Assembly (NCBI GenBank): GCA_028284635.1
Contig: JANQRJ010000003.1
Location: 37,749-101,748 of the forward strand
Origin: Pelagicoccus sp.
GTDB taxonomy: Bacteria; Verrucomicrobiota; Verrucomicrobiia; Opitutales; Opitutaceae
Length of the DNA stretch: 64,000 nt
Direction of reading: 5' to 3'
The notes beneath the pieces were generated by a model. That model had not been told where the DNA came from and searched no databases. It saw nothing but the letters and a program-made list of their open reading frames with translations. This document shows, piece after piece, positions 33,032-42,327 of this stretch. How positions within the stretch are numbered: position 1 is the stretch's first letter; the number at the start of each line of letters is the position of its first letter. Both the position numbers and the translations under genes were made by a program.

Positions 33032-33763
33032 TTAGTACTTCATCACCCGAGAGAGGAAGAGCTTGGCTTCCGGTGTCCGAGGGGAGGCGAAGAGGTCGGT
33101 TGAAGGAGAGCTTTCTATGACTTGGCCTTGAGCGATGAAGGCGAGGTGTTCGCCTACGCGGCGGGCGAAGCCCATTTGGTGAGTGACGACGATCGCCTTT
33201 TTCCCGTCTTGTATCAGCTCTTCAATGACATCGAGCACCTCGGCGCTCATCTCGGGGTCGAGAGCGGAGGTAGGCTCGTCGAAGAAGATGACGCTGGGGT
33301 CGTGGGAAATGGCTCGGGCGATGGCGACGCGCTGGTTTTGCCCTCCAGAGAGCTGGGCAGGCCGTTTGGCGCTGTGAGGACCGAGCTTGAAGCGGTCGAG
33401 CAGATGTTTGGCTCTTTTGGCGGCGTCTTGCGGCGCCAATCCGTGCACTTTGACCAGGGGTAGGACGATATTGCTTTGGGCGTCGAGGTGGGGGAAGAGG
33501 TTGTAGGCTTGAAAGACGACTCCGATGGACTGTCGGTAGCGGCGGAGAGAGGATTCGTCTTGGGGCAGTTTTTTTCCGTCGATGACGATGTCTCCAGAAT
33601 CTGGATGCTCCAGCCCGGCCAGCAAGCGGAGAAGCGTGGATTTGCCGCCTCCTGAAGGGCCGATGAGCGTGAGGCAGCTGGTGGCCTCGAGCTGCAAGGA
33701 GAGCCGGTCGAGGGCTTTGCTGTCCCCGTAGCTTTTGCTGACCTGGGAGAGTTCGATCCTCAT
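33032..33763 (-). CDS. Polar amino-acid ABC transporter, ATP-binding protein
   Basis: A 243-residue ATPase of the GlnQ/HisP class. Walker A is GPSGGGKST near 35, signature LSGGQNQRVAIARAI near 137, Walker B VIFFDEPTSALDPE near 158, H-loop THQMGFARRV near 195. Phe-Gln in VFQAYNLFPH is the Q-loop typical of amino-acid importers. It overlaps the permease gene by 4 bases (ATGA), so translation is coupled. It is last in the four-gene unit methyltransferase, binding protein, permease, ATPase. Confidence 0.93.
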   Translation of the reverse strand: MRIELSQVSKSYGDSKALDRLSLQLEATSCLTLIGPSGGGKSTLLRLLAGLEHPDSGDIVIDGKKLPQDESSLRRYRQSIGVVFQAYNLFPHLDAQSNIVLPLVKVHGLAPQDAAKRAKHLLDRFKLGPHSAKRPAQLSGGQNQRVAIARAISHDPSVIFFDEPTSALDPEMSAEVLDVIEELIQDGKKAIVVTHQMGFARRVGEHLAFIAQGQVIESSPSTDLFASPRTPEAKLFLSRVMKY

Positions 33764-34548
33764 GTGTCGAAGGCGACCCGACTCTCGATGTAACGGGAGA
33801 GCTGCATGATCGGCAGAGTGAGAAGGAGGTAGCCGAGGGCGAGGGGGAAGAAGCTCTCGAAGGAGCTGAGCGTGGCGGAGTTCACTTCCTGGGCGTTGAG
33901 CGTGAATTCGCTGATGGCTATGATGGAGAGAAGAGAGGAGTCCTTGATGAGGTTGGCGAACTGTCCGGCAAGGGCGGGCAGACTTCGGCTGAGGGCTTGA
34001 GGGAATATGACGTAACGAAAAGTCTGATACGGCGTGAAGCCGATGGCCTTGGCGGAGAGGAGTTGCGACTTGCCGACCGACTCGATGCCGGCTCGAAAGA
34101 TTTCGGATATGTAGGCCCCGCTGAAGAGGGCGAGAATAAGGGTGCCGACTATATAGCGATTTTGTAGCGCCACGGCGTCTGCCACCACGTAGAAGAATAT
34201 AAGGATCTGCACGAGCAGGGGAGTGCCTCGTATCAGCTCGATATAAAGCCTTGAGAGGTAGCGCAAGGGCAGGAAGGGGCTGCGACTCGCTAGGGCGGAG
34301 GCGGCGCCGACCAGAATGCTGAGAACAAGGGCGGCGATGGAGATGCCGACAGTCGTGAACCAGCCCTCGACGAACTTCGTCCTGTATTTGAAAACCGATG
34401 ACCAGTTCCAGTTGTAGTCCAGAGAAGCGAAGGCGGCGAGAGCGATGCTGCAGAGTAGGGCGAGGGCGAGAAAGAAGCTGAGGGCTTTGCCTGGCGTGAC
34501 GGAGGTCTTGCCGGTCGCTGTTTCCGACTCGAAGAGGAGAGCTCGCAC
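33760..34548 (-). CDS. Polar amino-acid ABC transporter, permease
   Basis: A 262-residue inner-membrane protein of the HisMQ type with about five helices (for example FFLALALLCSIALAAFA and TVGISIAALVLSILVGAA). The EAA loop is SAKAIGFTPYQTFRYVIFPQALSRSLPAL near 180, and YIELIRGTPLLVQILIFF near 110 is the family signature. It should form a homodimeric pore for an amino acid. Coupled by overlap to the ATPase gene; 72 bases separate it from the binding-protein gene. Confidence 0.92.
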   Translation of the reverse strand: MRALLFESETATGKTSVTPGKALSFFLALALLCSIALAAFASLDYNWNWSSVFKYRTKFVEGWFTTVGISIAALVLSILVGAASALASRSPFLPLRYLSRLYIELIRGTPLLVQILIFFYVVADAVALQNRYIVGTLILALFSGAYISEIFRAGIESVGKSQLLSAKAIGFTPYQTFRYVIFPQALSRSLPALAGQFANLIKDSSLLSIIAISEFTLNAQEVNSATLSSFESFFPLALGYLLLTLPIMQLSRYIESRVAFDT

Positions 34549-34620
34549 GGGCAGGTTTTAAGGTCGATGTGGGTTGTTGGAAACGCGTTCCCGCGAAGGC
34601 GGCTACGTTTCGAAGGCTTG

Positions 34621-35409
34621 CTAGAAGAAGAACGGGAAACCGAGTTCCTGAAAGGCTTTCCTTTCTTCTGCCAGATAGCGGTTGCCTAGAGTGTCGAAGC
34701 CTCCGTCGGCCCGGAAGCTGGCGAGGAAGGCGTTGACTTGGGCAAGCAGTTCGGGCTCGTCCTTTCGCAGGCCTATGGCCCAGGACTCCTTTTTGAAGGG
34801 AACGAGCAGGGGCCGGGTGGCTTCAGGATTGCGGCGCCAGTTTCGGAAGGTGGACATCTGGTCGTAGATGAAGGCGTCGGCCTTGCCTTGGACGACTTCG
34901 AGAACGGCGGATGATTCTTTCTCGAGGGCGAGCACTTTGGCGTTTTCGATCTCGTCCATGGCGTAGAGATGGCCGGTGGTGCCTTGCTTGACCGCGACGG
35001 CTTTTCCGGGCTGGTCGAGGTCGTCGATCGAGGCTATGTCTGAATCCTTGGATACGAGGAGGCACAGGCCGGTATCGAGATAGGGATCGGAGAAGGCGAT
35101 GGATTGCGCTCGTTCCTCGGTCGCGGTCATGGAAGAGATTATGAGATCGATCTTTCCGGTTTGCAGGGAAGGGATGAGGCCGGCGAAGGCGATATTCTCG
35201 ATGCGTAGCGGCCGCCCGAGGCTTTCGGCGAGGGCCTTGGCGAGGTCTACGCTGACGCCTGTCGGCTCGTTGTTCTGGTCCGACATTTCGAAGGGCGGAT
35301 AGGACAGCTCCATGCCGACGACAAGGGTGTCGTCGTCGGGTTTTTCTGCGCAGGAGACGAAGAGAAATGCAGCGAGGACGAAAGAGAGCTGAGCGAGTAG
35401 GAATTTCAT
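34621..35409 (-). CDS. Amino-acid ABC transporter, substrate-binding lipoprotein
   Basis: A 262-residue lipoprotein: lipobox FVSC near residue 20 after MKFLLAQLSFVLAAFLF. The SBP_bac_3 fold shows VGMELSYPPFEM, GVSVDLAKALAESLG, GKIDLIISSMTATEERAQSIAFSDPYLDTG and the VKQGTTGHLYA hinge segment. The R-x-x-x-x-F-S-D segment (residues near 95-102) normally contacts the ligand carboxylate. Ligand identity is unknown; the methyltransferase directly upstream suggests a histidine or sulfur-amino-acid link. A TGGATACG copy overlaps its start codon. Confidence 0.92.
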   Translation of the reverse strand: MKFLLAQLSFVLAAFLFVSCAEKPDDDTLVVGMELSYPPFEMSDQNNEPTGVSVDLAKALAESLGRPLRIENIAFAGLIPSLQTGKIDLIISSMTATEERAQSIAFSDPYLDTGLCLLVSKDSDIASIDDLDQPGKAVAVKQGTTGHLYAMDEIENAKVLALEKESSAVLEVVQGKADAFIYDQMSTFRNWRRNPEATRPLLVPFKKESWAIGLRKDEPELLAQVNAFLASFRADGGFDTLGNRYLAEERKAFQELGFPFFF

Positions 35410-35429
35410 GGATACGGAACGTCTTTTGC

Positions 35430-36191
35430 CTAGCGTTTGCGCCAGAGGGTGGCGTGAGCTACGCTATACTGGTTTTTGCGACAGTGCTCGCGGATGAGAA
35501 ACGGGAGGTCGAGGGCCTCGATTTCGTCGAAGTTCGGGCTGAGGATCTCCTGCAGGCTTCGATAGGCTCGCACTGGCTTCCCGTCGCGCAGGAAACCGCC
35601 AAGCCATTTGGATTTCGGGGCGTATTCTTCCATCCAGGTGTAGGGAGAGGTGATGGCCAGAATGCCTTGGGAGTTCAGTCGTTGGTGGATCTTGGCGAGG
35701 CAATCGCCGGGATCTGGCAGACGATCGATGAGGTTGGCCATCAGAACGAAATCGAAGGTGCCAAGCTCGGCTGGCAGGTTCATGGCGTCGCCTTGCTGGA
35801 AACTCAACTTCTCGGGGCGAGTGTTTGCCGGCAGCTCGAGCGTTATGGGGCGAGTGAGATCCCCTTCCTCGACGATCTCGCCGGAAAGGGTGGCGCCTTC
35901 CTTCAGTTGATTGGCCGCTTCTATGAGGCTGTGGGAGAAGTCGATACCGGTGGTCTGCTCGAAGTAGGCGCTGAGCTCGCAAGCGCTGCGTCCGACGGCG
36001 CAGCCGAGGTCCAAAGCGCGGCCTTTTTCGAGGGGATGCCGGAGAGCGAGTTCGGCGCAGCGGCGGGGAAAGTCTAGCGCCTCGAGAGGGCCTCGTCCGG
36101 TGGGAAGGATGTCTTCGCTTCTTCCGTAGTGAAACAGGAGGTACTCGGAGACGGCTTTGTCGGTTTCGTAGAAGCTTGTGGCAGCAGGCAT
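35430..36191 (-). CDS. Ovothiol-type (4-mercaptohistidine N-methyltransferase-like) methyltransferase
   Basis: A 253-residue SAM methyltransferase matching the OvoA C-terminal domain: YETDKAVSEYLLFHYG near the N-terminus is the family signature, followed by the SAM motif ALDLGCAVGRSACEL near 60, TGIDFSHSLIEAA, and NLIDRLPDPGDCL. In OvoA this domain methylates the histidine nitrogen in ovothiol synthesis. Here it is a separate protein and the sulfoxide-synthase half is not in the window. It is first in a unit with an amino-acid ABC importer (20-base gap), a context that may mean import of histidine, cysteine or a product. Assignment is by motif memory. Confidence 0.72.
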   Translation of the reverse strand: MPAATSFYETDKAVSEYLLFHYGRSEDILPTGRGPLEALDFPRRCAELALRHPLEKGRALDLGCAVGRSACELSAYFEQTTGIDFSHSLIEAANQLKEGATLSGEIVEEGDLTRPITLELPANTRPEKLSFQQGDAMNLPAELGTFDFVLMANLIDRLPDPGDCLAKIHQRLNSQGILAITSPYTWMEEYAPKSKWLGGFLRDGKPVRAYRSLQEILSPNFDEIEALDLPFLIREHCRKNQYSVAHATLWRKR

Positions 36192-36415
36192 GGCAGCTTG
36201 GTTTGGCGGAGTTCGGGCGGGCTGGCAAAGCGGAAATGGGCTCGTTTTTCCTTACCAACTTGCCTTTCGCCGTTGATAGGACGGTATTTGCGACAGGTTG
36301 ATTTGGAAATCCGTTTGCAAAGCCAGCCTTACGCGTAAACTTACCAGCTGCTGCGGCTCTCGTTTAAGCGCCCAGCCTTTTTAGACGATCTATCAAACGC
36401 CTCCGCCCCTTTTTC

Positions 36416-36937
36416 ATGAGTCTACCTAACATTTCCAATAGCGAGCTGGATAGGATTACCGCTTACTCTTTGAGCAGCGTTTTTCAGACGATGCTGGGCT
36501 TCGGAGTGGAGTCTACTGGCAGTTCGGAGCATTCGGGACAAAAGGCTCCGGTTCCGAATCTGGGCATGGAGGCTATCAATATGGTCTACGTGGGTTCGGT
36601 GGGCTTTGTCGGCGAGGCTCACGGTGTCGCCTATCTTTATATGAAGTCGGGCTTCGTCGAGTCTGCCGCCAAGAAGATTACAGGCCTCGACGAGGAGGAT
36701 CTCGACTACGAGATCGTTTCGGACGCTTGCGGCGAGCTTTCGAACATGTTTGCCGGCGCCTTTAAGAATTCGCTGGCGGACTTCGGCTACTCGTCGAACT
36801 TGACGATTCCCACGGTTCTCAGTGGGGACGAGCTTTATATCTCGACCATCGGAGTGGTGCGCCATCTCAGGCAGTCTTTCAAGGTGAACGACGAAGAGGT
36901 GGTCGCGGACCTCGTGCTGGCCGAGGCGACCAGCTAG
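36416..36937 (+). CDS. CheX-like chemotaxis phosphatase
   Basis: A 173-residue CheC/CheX/FliY-superfamily protein. The catalytic segment is DACGELSNMFAGAFKN near 101-116 with the E-x2-N pair that dephosphorylates response regulators such as CheY. GFVGEAHGVAYLYM and NLTIPTVLSGDELYI are the family's repeated strands. No other chemotaxis gene lies nearby, so its partner is not known; such orphan CheX proteins can pair with non-motility response regulators. The start is the first ATG. Confidence 0.82.
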   Translation: MSLPNISNSELDRITAYSLSSVFQTMLGFGVESTGSSEHSGQKAPVPNLGMEAINMVYVGSVGFVGEAHGVAYLYMKSGFVESAAKKITGLDEEDLDYEIVSDACGELSNMFAGAFKNSLADFGYSSNLTIPTVLSGDELYISTIGVVRHLRQSFKVNDEEVVADLVLAEATS

Positions 36938-36950
36938 TCGGGAAGCTTCC

Positions 36951-38663
36951 TTAGCTCTCCTCCTCGGCCTCGCTGCCTACCTTCACTTCTTGCGATCCGC
37001 CTCGGATCACGCTGGTAATATAGGGGATCAACTGCTTCTTGCGGCTGACCACGCCTTGCAGGTCGTAGATAAGGCCTTTTTCCACCGGCGGGTAGGAGAT
37101 GCGATCGATGAATTCCTGATCGCCGCAGACTAGCAGTAGCGAGTTGTGGCGGTTGATGTCGGTGACGAGCAAGAAGGCCAAGGCGATGCCTTGCTTCTTG
37201 ACGAAAGCGTCTAGCGCGTCGCTCAAAGCGGTCGAGTTTTTCCAGAAGTTCTGGAAGCCGAGCTCCTCGACTTGCGAGACGGAGAAGCGGACCTCGCTCT
37301 CGTCGTAGAACTTCTGGTCCGCCAAGATGACCTTGTCTGCCGCCAGATTCAGGATAACGGAGCCGCTGCTGAAGATCTCCTGGGACAGCTCGCTGGCGCT
37401 GATCCCAGCGAGGCTTTCGAGCCATTCTAGGACTTCCGAGTCCTTTTCCGTGGCGGTGGGTCCAGTGAGGTTGAGCGTGTCGGAGATGATGCCGCTCATC
37501 ATGATGCCGGCGATGTCCGGGCGAGGCTCCAGCTGGTGGCGACGAAACTGATCGGCTACGATGGTGCAGGTGGAGCCGACGGGTTCATTGATAAAGAGAA
37601 TGGGCTGCTGCGTATTCACTGACCCAAGACGATGGTGATCGATAATCTCCGTGATGTTGACTTCCTCCGCTCCGGGAACCGCTTGGATTGTCTCGTTGTG
37701 GTCGACGAGCACGAGATTGGTCGTGGAGGGCTTGAGGATATCGGTCTTGGTGAAGATGCCTCGGAACTGGCCGTCGTCCTCAGTCACCATGTAGGCGAGG
37801 GCATTCGAGCTGCGCATGCGGCGGCGCACGAAGGAGAGCCTATCCGTGGGGGAAAAAGAGATGTAGTTGGTCTCGATGAGATTCCTGATCTTCGAGGCGG
37901 TTCGGATAGTCCAGGCGGTGGTAGCGGAGTCGTAGGGGCTGACGATGAGCGAAACGCCCTTCTTCGCAGCTTCGTCGACGACCTCTTGTTCGACGCCGAG
38001 ACTGCCAGTGATGACGAGCAGTCGTACCCCTATCTGAATGGAACGCTGCTGGATGTCCCAACGGTCGCCTACCACGATGATGGTTTGTTCCGGCTTGATA
38101 GCGTCCGAGCCGTTGAACTTGCCAAAGGAACGGATGTCCATGGCCCCGATTTTCACGTACATGTCCTCGAGGGCGTCTTCTTCGCGCACGTATTTCACCT
38201 GGGCCTGCAAGGCCTGGGCGACGTCCTTGATACTGGTGAACACGTGACGCATGGCCCGCGGTTCGCGAAACTTTGGAATGAAGTAGTCGCCCATCTGGAA
38301 GATGGAGACGTAGCCCTTCAGTATCTGAGCTTCGTCTACCACCGGAAGGACGCGCACGTCGTGGTTGTCGATCAGCTGCAGCGCTTCGGAGAGAGTGGCG
38401 TCGGGATGCGTCTTTATCACGTCCCTGACCATAATGTCGCGCACTCGCGGCGACACGTCGCCTACGAAGAGAGGGGCCGGCTGCTTGAACTTCGCTAGAA
38501 TAGTGTCGATTCGAGCATTGGTGTTGCCGCAGCGAGCGGGGACGTAACCTTGAAGCCCAAGCCGGGATTTCAGGTTCGCGTAGGAAATCGCAGAGCAGAT
38601 CGCGTCAGCGTCCGGATTCTTGTGGCCTATGACGTAGGTTGTTTCCTGGTTTGCGGAAGGCAT
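36951..38663 (-). CDS. ppaC: CBS/DRTGG-containing manganese-dependent inorganic pyrophosphatase
   Basis: A 570-residue family II pyrophosphatase with a regulatory insert. The DHH domain opens with YVIGHKNPDADAICSA (metal His and Asps), is interrupted by CBS motifs (DVIKTHPDATLSEALQLI near 85; ISFSPTDRLSFVRRRMRSSN near 265) around a DRTGG-like domain, then resumes with IIDHHRLG near 350 and ends with the DHHA2 domain carrying SRKKQLIP. CBS domains in such enzymes bind adenine nucleotides and tune activity. It hydrolyses pyrophosphate to drive biosynthesis. Start at 38663 removes a non-conserved upstream extension. Confidence 0.9.
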   Translation of the reverse strand: MPSANQETTYVIGHKNPDADAICSAISYANLKSRLGLQGYVPARCGNTNARIDTILAKFKQPAPLFVGDVSPRVRDIMVRDVIKTHPDATLSEALQLIDNHDVRVLPVVDEAQILKGYVSIFQMGDYFIPKFREPRAMRHVFTSIKDVAQALQAQVKYVREEDALEDMYVKIGAMDIRSFGKFNGSDAIKPEQTIIVVGDRWDIQQRSIQIGVRLLVITGSLGVEQEVVDEAAKKGVSLIVSPYDSATTAWTIRTASKIRNLIETNYISFSPTDRLSFVRRRMRSSNALAYMVTEDDGQFRGIFTKTDILKPSTTNLVLVDHNETIQAVPGAEEVNITEIIDHHRLGSVNTQQPILFINEPVGSTCTIVADQFRRHQLEPRPDIAGIMMSGIISDTLNLTGPTATEKDSEVLEWLESLAGISASELSQEIFSSGSVILNLAADKVILADQKFYDESEVRFSVSQVEELGFQNFWKNSTALSDALDAFVKKQGIALAFLLVTDINRHNSLLLVCGDQEFIDRISYPPVEKGLIYDLQGVVSRKKQLIPYITSVIRGGSQEVKVGSEAEEES

Positions 38664-38787
38664 TTCGATCTTTTTTCGGGCGTCGTCGAAAGCTAGGCCG
38701 GAGCGATCAATAGCCAAGCGCTAAAATGGCCTTAGACCCAAATCCAGTGTTGAAGAGCAGTGGGCGAAGCAATCTATTGTCGCTCTA

Positions 38788-40758
38788 ATGAATCAGGACC
38801 TAACCGCCTCCGTCGACGAGCTTGAAAAAGCGGGAGGGCTGTTGCCGGCCGCCGCTTCGAACATCAGAACCTGGCTTTCGGAAGGTTTTCTCTCCGAGGT
38901 TTCTATCGCCAGCCTGAGCGAACTGCTCGAGTCTGGCAACGCCGACGAACTCAACAATCGCTTCTATCGCGAAATCGCCTTCGGCACCGGCGGCATGCGC
39001 GGCCGCACCATCGGGGCAACGCCGTCTAGCCAGGAAAGGGGAGATATGGATACGAGCGGCAGTCCTGCCCATCCCGGAGTCGGCAGCAATATGCTCAACG
39101 AGTATACCCTCGTGCGAGCCACGCTCGGCCTGTTCGCCTATGCCCAAGAGCATCATGATCGCGAAGGCATTGCTGAGACGCCGAAGCTGGTCATCGCCCA
39201 CGACGTGCGACACTTCTCCCGCTTCTTCTGCGAACTCGCAGCATCGGTCTGGAGCAAGAAGGGAGGCAAAGCCTTCATCTTCGCCGGTCCACGCTCGACT
39301 CCGCAGCTCAGTTTCTCGGTGAGACACCTGGGAGCGACCTGTGGCGTAGTTATCACCGCTAGCCACAACCCGCCCCACGACAACGGCTTCAAGGCCTATT
39401 TCTCCGATGGCGGGCAAGTCGTGCCGCCCAACGACACCGGCATTATCGAGAAAGTCCAGGCAACTCCTTTCAAGGGCCTCCAGGACTATATTGGCGTCGA
39501 CCTCTCGAAGGTCGTCGAACTTGGTCCCGAGCTCGATGAAGCGTATCTGCAAAACGTCGCCCAGTCCGTGATCGACCCTTCCGTTTTTCGGAAAACCAAT
39601 CTCAATGTAGTGTTCACGCCGATACACGGCACCGGAGGGGTGGCCACCTTGCCCGCTCTAGCCAAGCTCGGACTCAAGCCTCTCGTTGTGGAAGAGCAGA
39701 AGGAATTCGACGGAAGCTTCCCTACCGTCAAGTCGCCTAATCCCGAAAACGCCGAGGCCCTCGATCTCGCCATCAAGCTCGCCGAGGAAAACGGCTACGA
39801 CATCCTGATGGCTACCGATCCCGACGCCGACCGTATGGGCGTAGCGGTGCGCGACGAGAACGGAGAGATGGTCCTCATAACCGGAAACCAGATCGGGGTG
39901 GTCATGGCGGAATACCGCATCTCCAAGCTCAAGGAGATGGGCTGGATCCCGCAAGAGGGCGGCCAGAACTGCGTCCTGGTCAAGACCTTCGTGACCTCGC
40001 CTCTGCAGGACGCCGTCGCCCGCCGTCACGGTATCAAGGTCGTCAATACGCTGACCGGCTTCAAATGGATCGGCGAGAAGCTGCGCATCTACCAAGACGA
40101 AGCCTGTGCCAAAAGCGAGGCGGAGACCGGCATCGCTCTCGACTACGATAGCCTCTCCCTGCGCGAACGGGCGGATCTCCTGCAGAAGTACAGCAGCTTT
40201 TACGTGTTCGGCGGCGAGGAAAGCTACGGCTACCTGCCCAACGACACGGTGCGAGACAAGGATGCCAACGCAGCGTGCGCCCTTTTCTGCGAAATCGCGG
40301 CCAGCCTGAAGGCTCAAGGCCGGTCGATTCTCGAATACCTCGACGAGGTGTATCGAAAGGATGGCTACTTTCTGGAAAGCCTGGGTCAGATCGTCTACGA
40401 GGGGGCTGCTGGCTCGGCCAAGATAGCTCGCATCCTGGAAACCTACCGATCCAACCCGCCCCAGTCGTTTTCAGGCACGGCTGTTTCGAAGTTCACCGAC
40501 TTCGGCAAGGAAGACGTAGTCGATCCGGATGGAAAGCTCGTGCCGAAGCAGGATCTCTATTTCGTGGAGTTGGAAAACGGATACCGCTACGCAGTGCGCG
40601 GCAGTGGCACGGAGCCCAAGATAAAGTTCTATCTATTCGGCCAGAGCCCGGTCTCGGAAGGCGGCGATCTCTCTGCAGTCAAAGAGCAAACCAGGCAGAC
40701 CCTCAAGGACTTGCAGGAAGCGGTTTTGGCGGACGCAAGAGAGCGGGCCGAAAGCTAG
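38788..40758 (+). CDS. Phosphoglucomutase/phosphomannomutase-family enzyme
   Basis: A 656-residue phosphosugar mutase. The active Ser is in TASHNPPHDNG near 190, the metal loop is DPDADRMG near 347, the sugar loop GEESYG near 475 and the phosphate loop RGSGTEPK near 610. The N-terminal FGTGGMRGRTIGATPSSQERG is the long-form pattern shared with eukaryote PGM2-like enzymes. It moves phosphate between C1 and C6 of glucose, mannose or pentose sugars; exact substrate uncertain. Divergent from the pyrophosphatase gene with 124 bases between. Confidence 0.9.
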   Translation: MNQDLTASVDELEKAGGLLPAAASNIRTWLSEGFLSEVSIASLSELLESGNADELNNRFYREIAFGTGGMRGRTIGATPSSQERGDMDTSGSPAHPGVGSNMLNEYTLVRATLGLFAYAQEHHDREGIAETPKLVIAHDVRHFSRFFCELAASVWSKKGGKAFIFAGPRSTPQLSFSVRHLGATCGVVITASHNPPHDNGFKAYFSDGGQVVPPNDTGIIEKVQATPFKGLQDYIGVDLSKVVELGPELDEAYLQNVAQSVIDPSVFRKTNLNVVFTPIHGTGGVATLPALAKLGLKPLVVEEQKEFDGSFPTVKSPNPENAEALDLAIKLAEENGYDILMATDPDADRMGVAVRDENGEMVLITGNQIGVVMAEYRISKLKEMGWIPQEGGQNCVLVKTFVTSPLQDAVARRHGIKVVNTLTGFKWIGEKLRIYQDEACAKSEAETGIALDYDSLSLRERADLLQKYSSFYVFGGEESYGYLPNDTVRDKDANAACALFCEIAASLKAQGRSILEYLDEVYRKDGYFLESLGQIVYEGAAGSAKIARILETYRSNPPQSFSGTAVSKFTDFGKEDVVDPDGKLVPKQDLYFVELENGYRYAVRGSGTEPKIKFYLFGQSPVSEGGDLSAVKEQTRQTLKDLQEAVLADARERAES

Positions 40759-40839
40759 AAGGCGTTTTTTCAATCTCGCCTCGCTAAGCTAGCATCCCCA
40801 GCTCAGCGCCAACCTCCACAACCAAAACGAAGGAGCCTT

Positions 40840-40879
40840 TGTGCAGTAACTTTGGTCAGGTGACCAGAGTTACTGCACA
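40840..40879. repeat. 40-bp palindrome, TGTGCAGTA family, copy 2
   Basis: TGTGCAGTAACTTTGGTCA meets TGACCAGAGTTACTGCACA; it differs from the copy at 27067 at a few bases. It is followed 25 bases later by the element at 40904, so two repeat families share this gap. Confidence 0.8.
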
Positions 40880-40903
40880 GGACGAAGCCGGCCAAGCAAA
40901 GGT

Positions 40904-40992
40904 ATTCTCCTCTGGGAACGCGGGCGGCTCGCCCGCAATAAGCCTGATCCTGCATTGCTGCGGGCGAGCCGCCCGCGTTCCCAGAGGAGAAT
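40904..40992. repeat. Perfect inverted repeat, GGGAACGCGGGCGGC family, copy 2
   Basis: Arms of 34 bp (40904-40937 and 40959-40992, outer ends ATTCTCCTCTGGG/CCCAGAGGAGAAT) are exact complements. The loop (AGCCTGATCCTGCATTGC) nearly matches copy 1 at 24161. Confidence 0.87.
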
Positions 40993-41024
40993 CCGTATCC
41001 AATAACTCCCCGCTCTTAGCTCCT

Positions 41025-42299
41025 CTACCGCTCCCAGAGTTTGATGCGCACGAGGTCGTCGAACGGCGGGTAGAAGTATAGCCCGCCGCTCACGATATCG
41101 ACTCGGCCGTTTCCGTCCAGATCCGCAGCGTCGATCACCACGATGTGGGTGGGCTTGTTCGCTAGGTCGATTCGCTGGAATTCGTTCCCGCCATCGTTTC
41201 TGAACAAAGCCAGCGACACGGCATTCTCGTTCGACCACTCGTTGAAGCCGCTGGAGGCGAGGATATCCAGGTCTCCGTCTCCATCGTAGTCGACGGGCAC
41301 GGGACTGTAGGCTCCGGGAAAATCTCCGACCCGGTGGTAGGCAAAGCCCTCCGAGCCGCGATTTTCCAGCCACTGGACGCCGTGCCAAGGCCGCGAACCT
41401 GGGGTAGCGTAGTCAAAGCCGTCCCCATTGGTGTAGACGACATCCACGTCTCCGTCCTGGTCGAAATCCACCACGGTCATTCCGCTGCCCCCGAAGTCCT
41501 TGTTGGTGGAGCCGAAGAGGATTCGCGAGGTGAAGCTTCCCGCGCCGTCGTTGTAGAATGCGTAGATCTCTTCGCTGTCCTGGGTGACGTGAGCGACGAT
41601 ATCCAGGTCGCCGTCCCCATCCAGGTCTGTGATCGGAGCGTGAACCGTGCCCGGCAAGTCGAGCAGCATGTGGCTCTCGAATTGCCAGTCGCCCTTGTTC
41701 TCCATCCAGCGAATTTCACCCTCGTGGTAGCCGAATTGCCCCACCGAGAGATCGAGATCTCCATCTCCGTCGAGATCGCCGGCGCTGGCGAAGGTCACTC
41801 GGATCGCGTTTTCCAGCACGAAACGGGTCTGGAAGCTCATGTCGCCAAGGTTCTCCAGAATAGCCACGCTTCCACCGGGCTCCAGACTGGGGGTTACGAT
41901 TCCCATGCCGGCTACCACGACGTCCATGTCTCCATCCTGGTCCCAATCCACCGCTTCCGAGTGTACGGGGCCTCTTATGGAATCGGAAATGATCGTCTCC
42001 TCATAGACGCCTTTCTCGGTTTGGCGGATCCAGCTGACTTCGTTCTGGTTTCCTTCCGTAACGAGGATATCGAGCAGGCCGTCCTGGTCCAAGTCCGCGA
42101 TGGCGAGATCCGTGATCCAAGGATTGCCGTCCAAAGGGGCCCCTATGGTTCGCGACTTGATACTGGCTCGAAGCTCGTCGGCGTTTTGCGAGGAGCCGGC
42201 ATCAGTCGAGTCCGTCCGTTTGCCGCAGCCAATGAGGACCCAGGAAAGCATGAGGAGGGAGAGGCAGAGGAGAGTCGAAGTGAGGTTGGTCTTTTTCAT
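41025..42299 (-). CDS. VCBS/FG-GAP-repeat lipoprotein
   Basis: A 424-residue lipoprotein: MKKTNLTSTLLCLSLLMLSWVLIGC with Cys near 25. The rest is a seven-blade-like beta propeller of FG-GAP/VCBS repeats, each with a calcium-loop of the type DLDGDGDLDLSVGQFG, DWDQDGDMDVVVAGMG, DYDGDGDLDILAS. It should be an outer-membrane-anchored, calcium-binding protein of unknown ligand. It shares a strand and a 28-base gap with a TPR gene transcribed just before it, a pairing common in Planctomycetes and Verrucomicrobia. Confidence 0.85.
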   Translation of the reverse strand: MKKTNLTSTLLCLSLLMLSWVLIGCGKRTDSTDAGSSQNADELRASIKSRTIGAPLDGNPWITDLAIADLDQDGLLDILVTEGNQNEVSWIRQTEKGVYEETIISDSIRGPVHSEAVDWDQDGDMDVVVAGMGIVTPSLEPGGSVAILENLGDMSFQTRFVLENAIRVTFASAGDLDGDGDLDLSVGQFGYHEGEIRWMENKGDWQFESHMLLDLPGTVHAPITDLDGDGDLDIVAHVTQDSEEIYAFYNDGAGSFTSRILFGSTNKDFGGSGMTVVDFDQDGDVDVVYTNGDGFDYATPGSRPWHGVQWLENRGSEGFAYHRVGDFPGAYSPVPVDYDGDGDLDILASSGFNEWSNENAVSLALFRNDGGNEFQRIDLANKPTHIVVIDAADLDGNGRVDIVSGGLYFYPPFDDLVRIKLWER

Positions 42300-42327
42300 C
42301 GGGATTTCGGATGGGGGTTGTTTTCGC

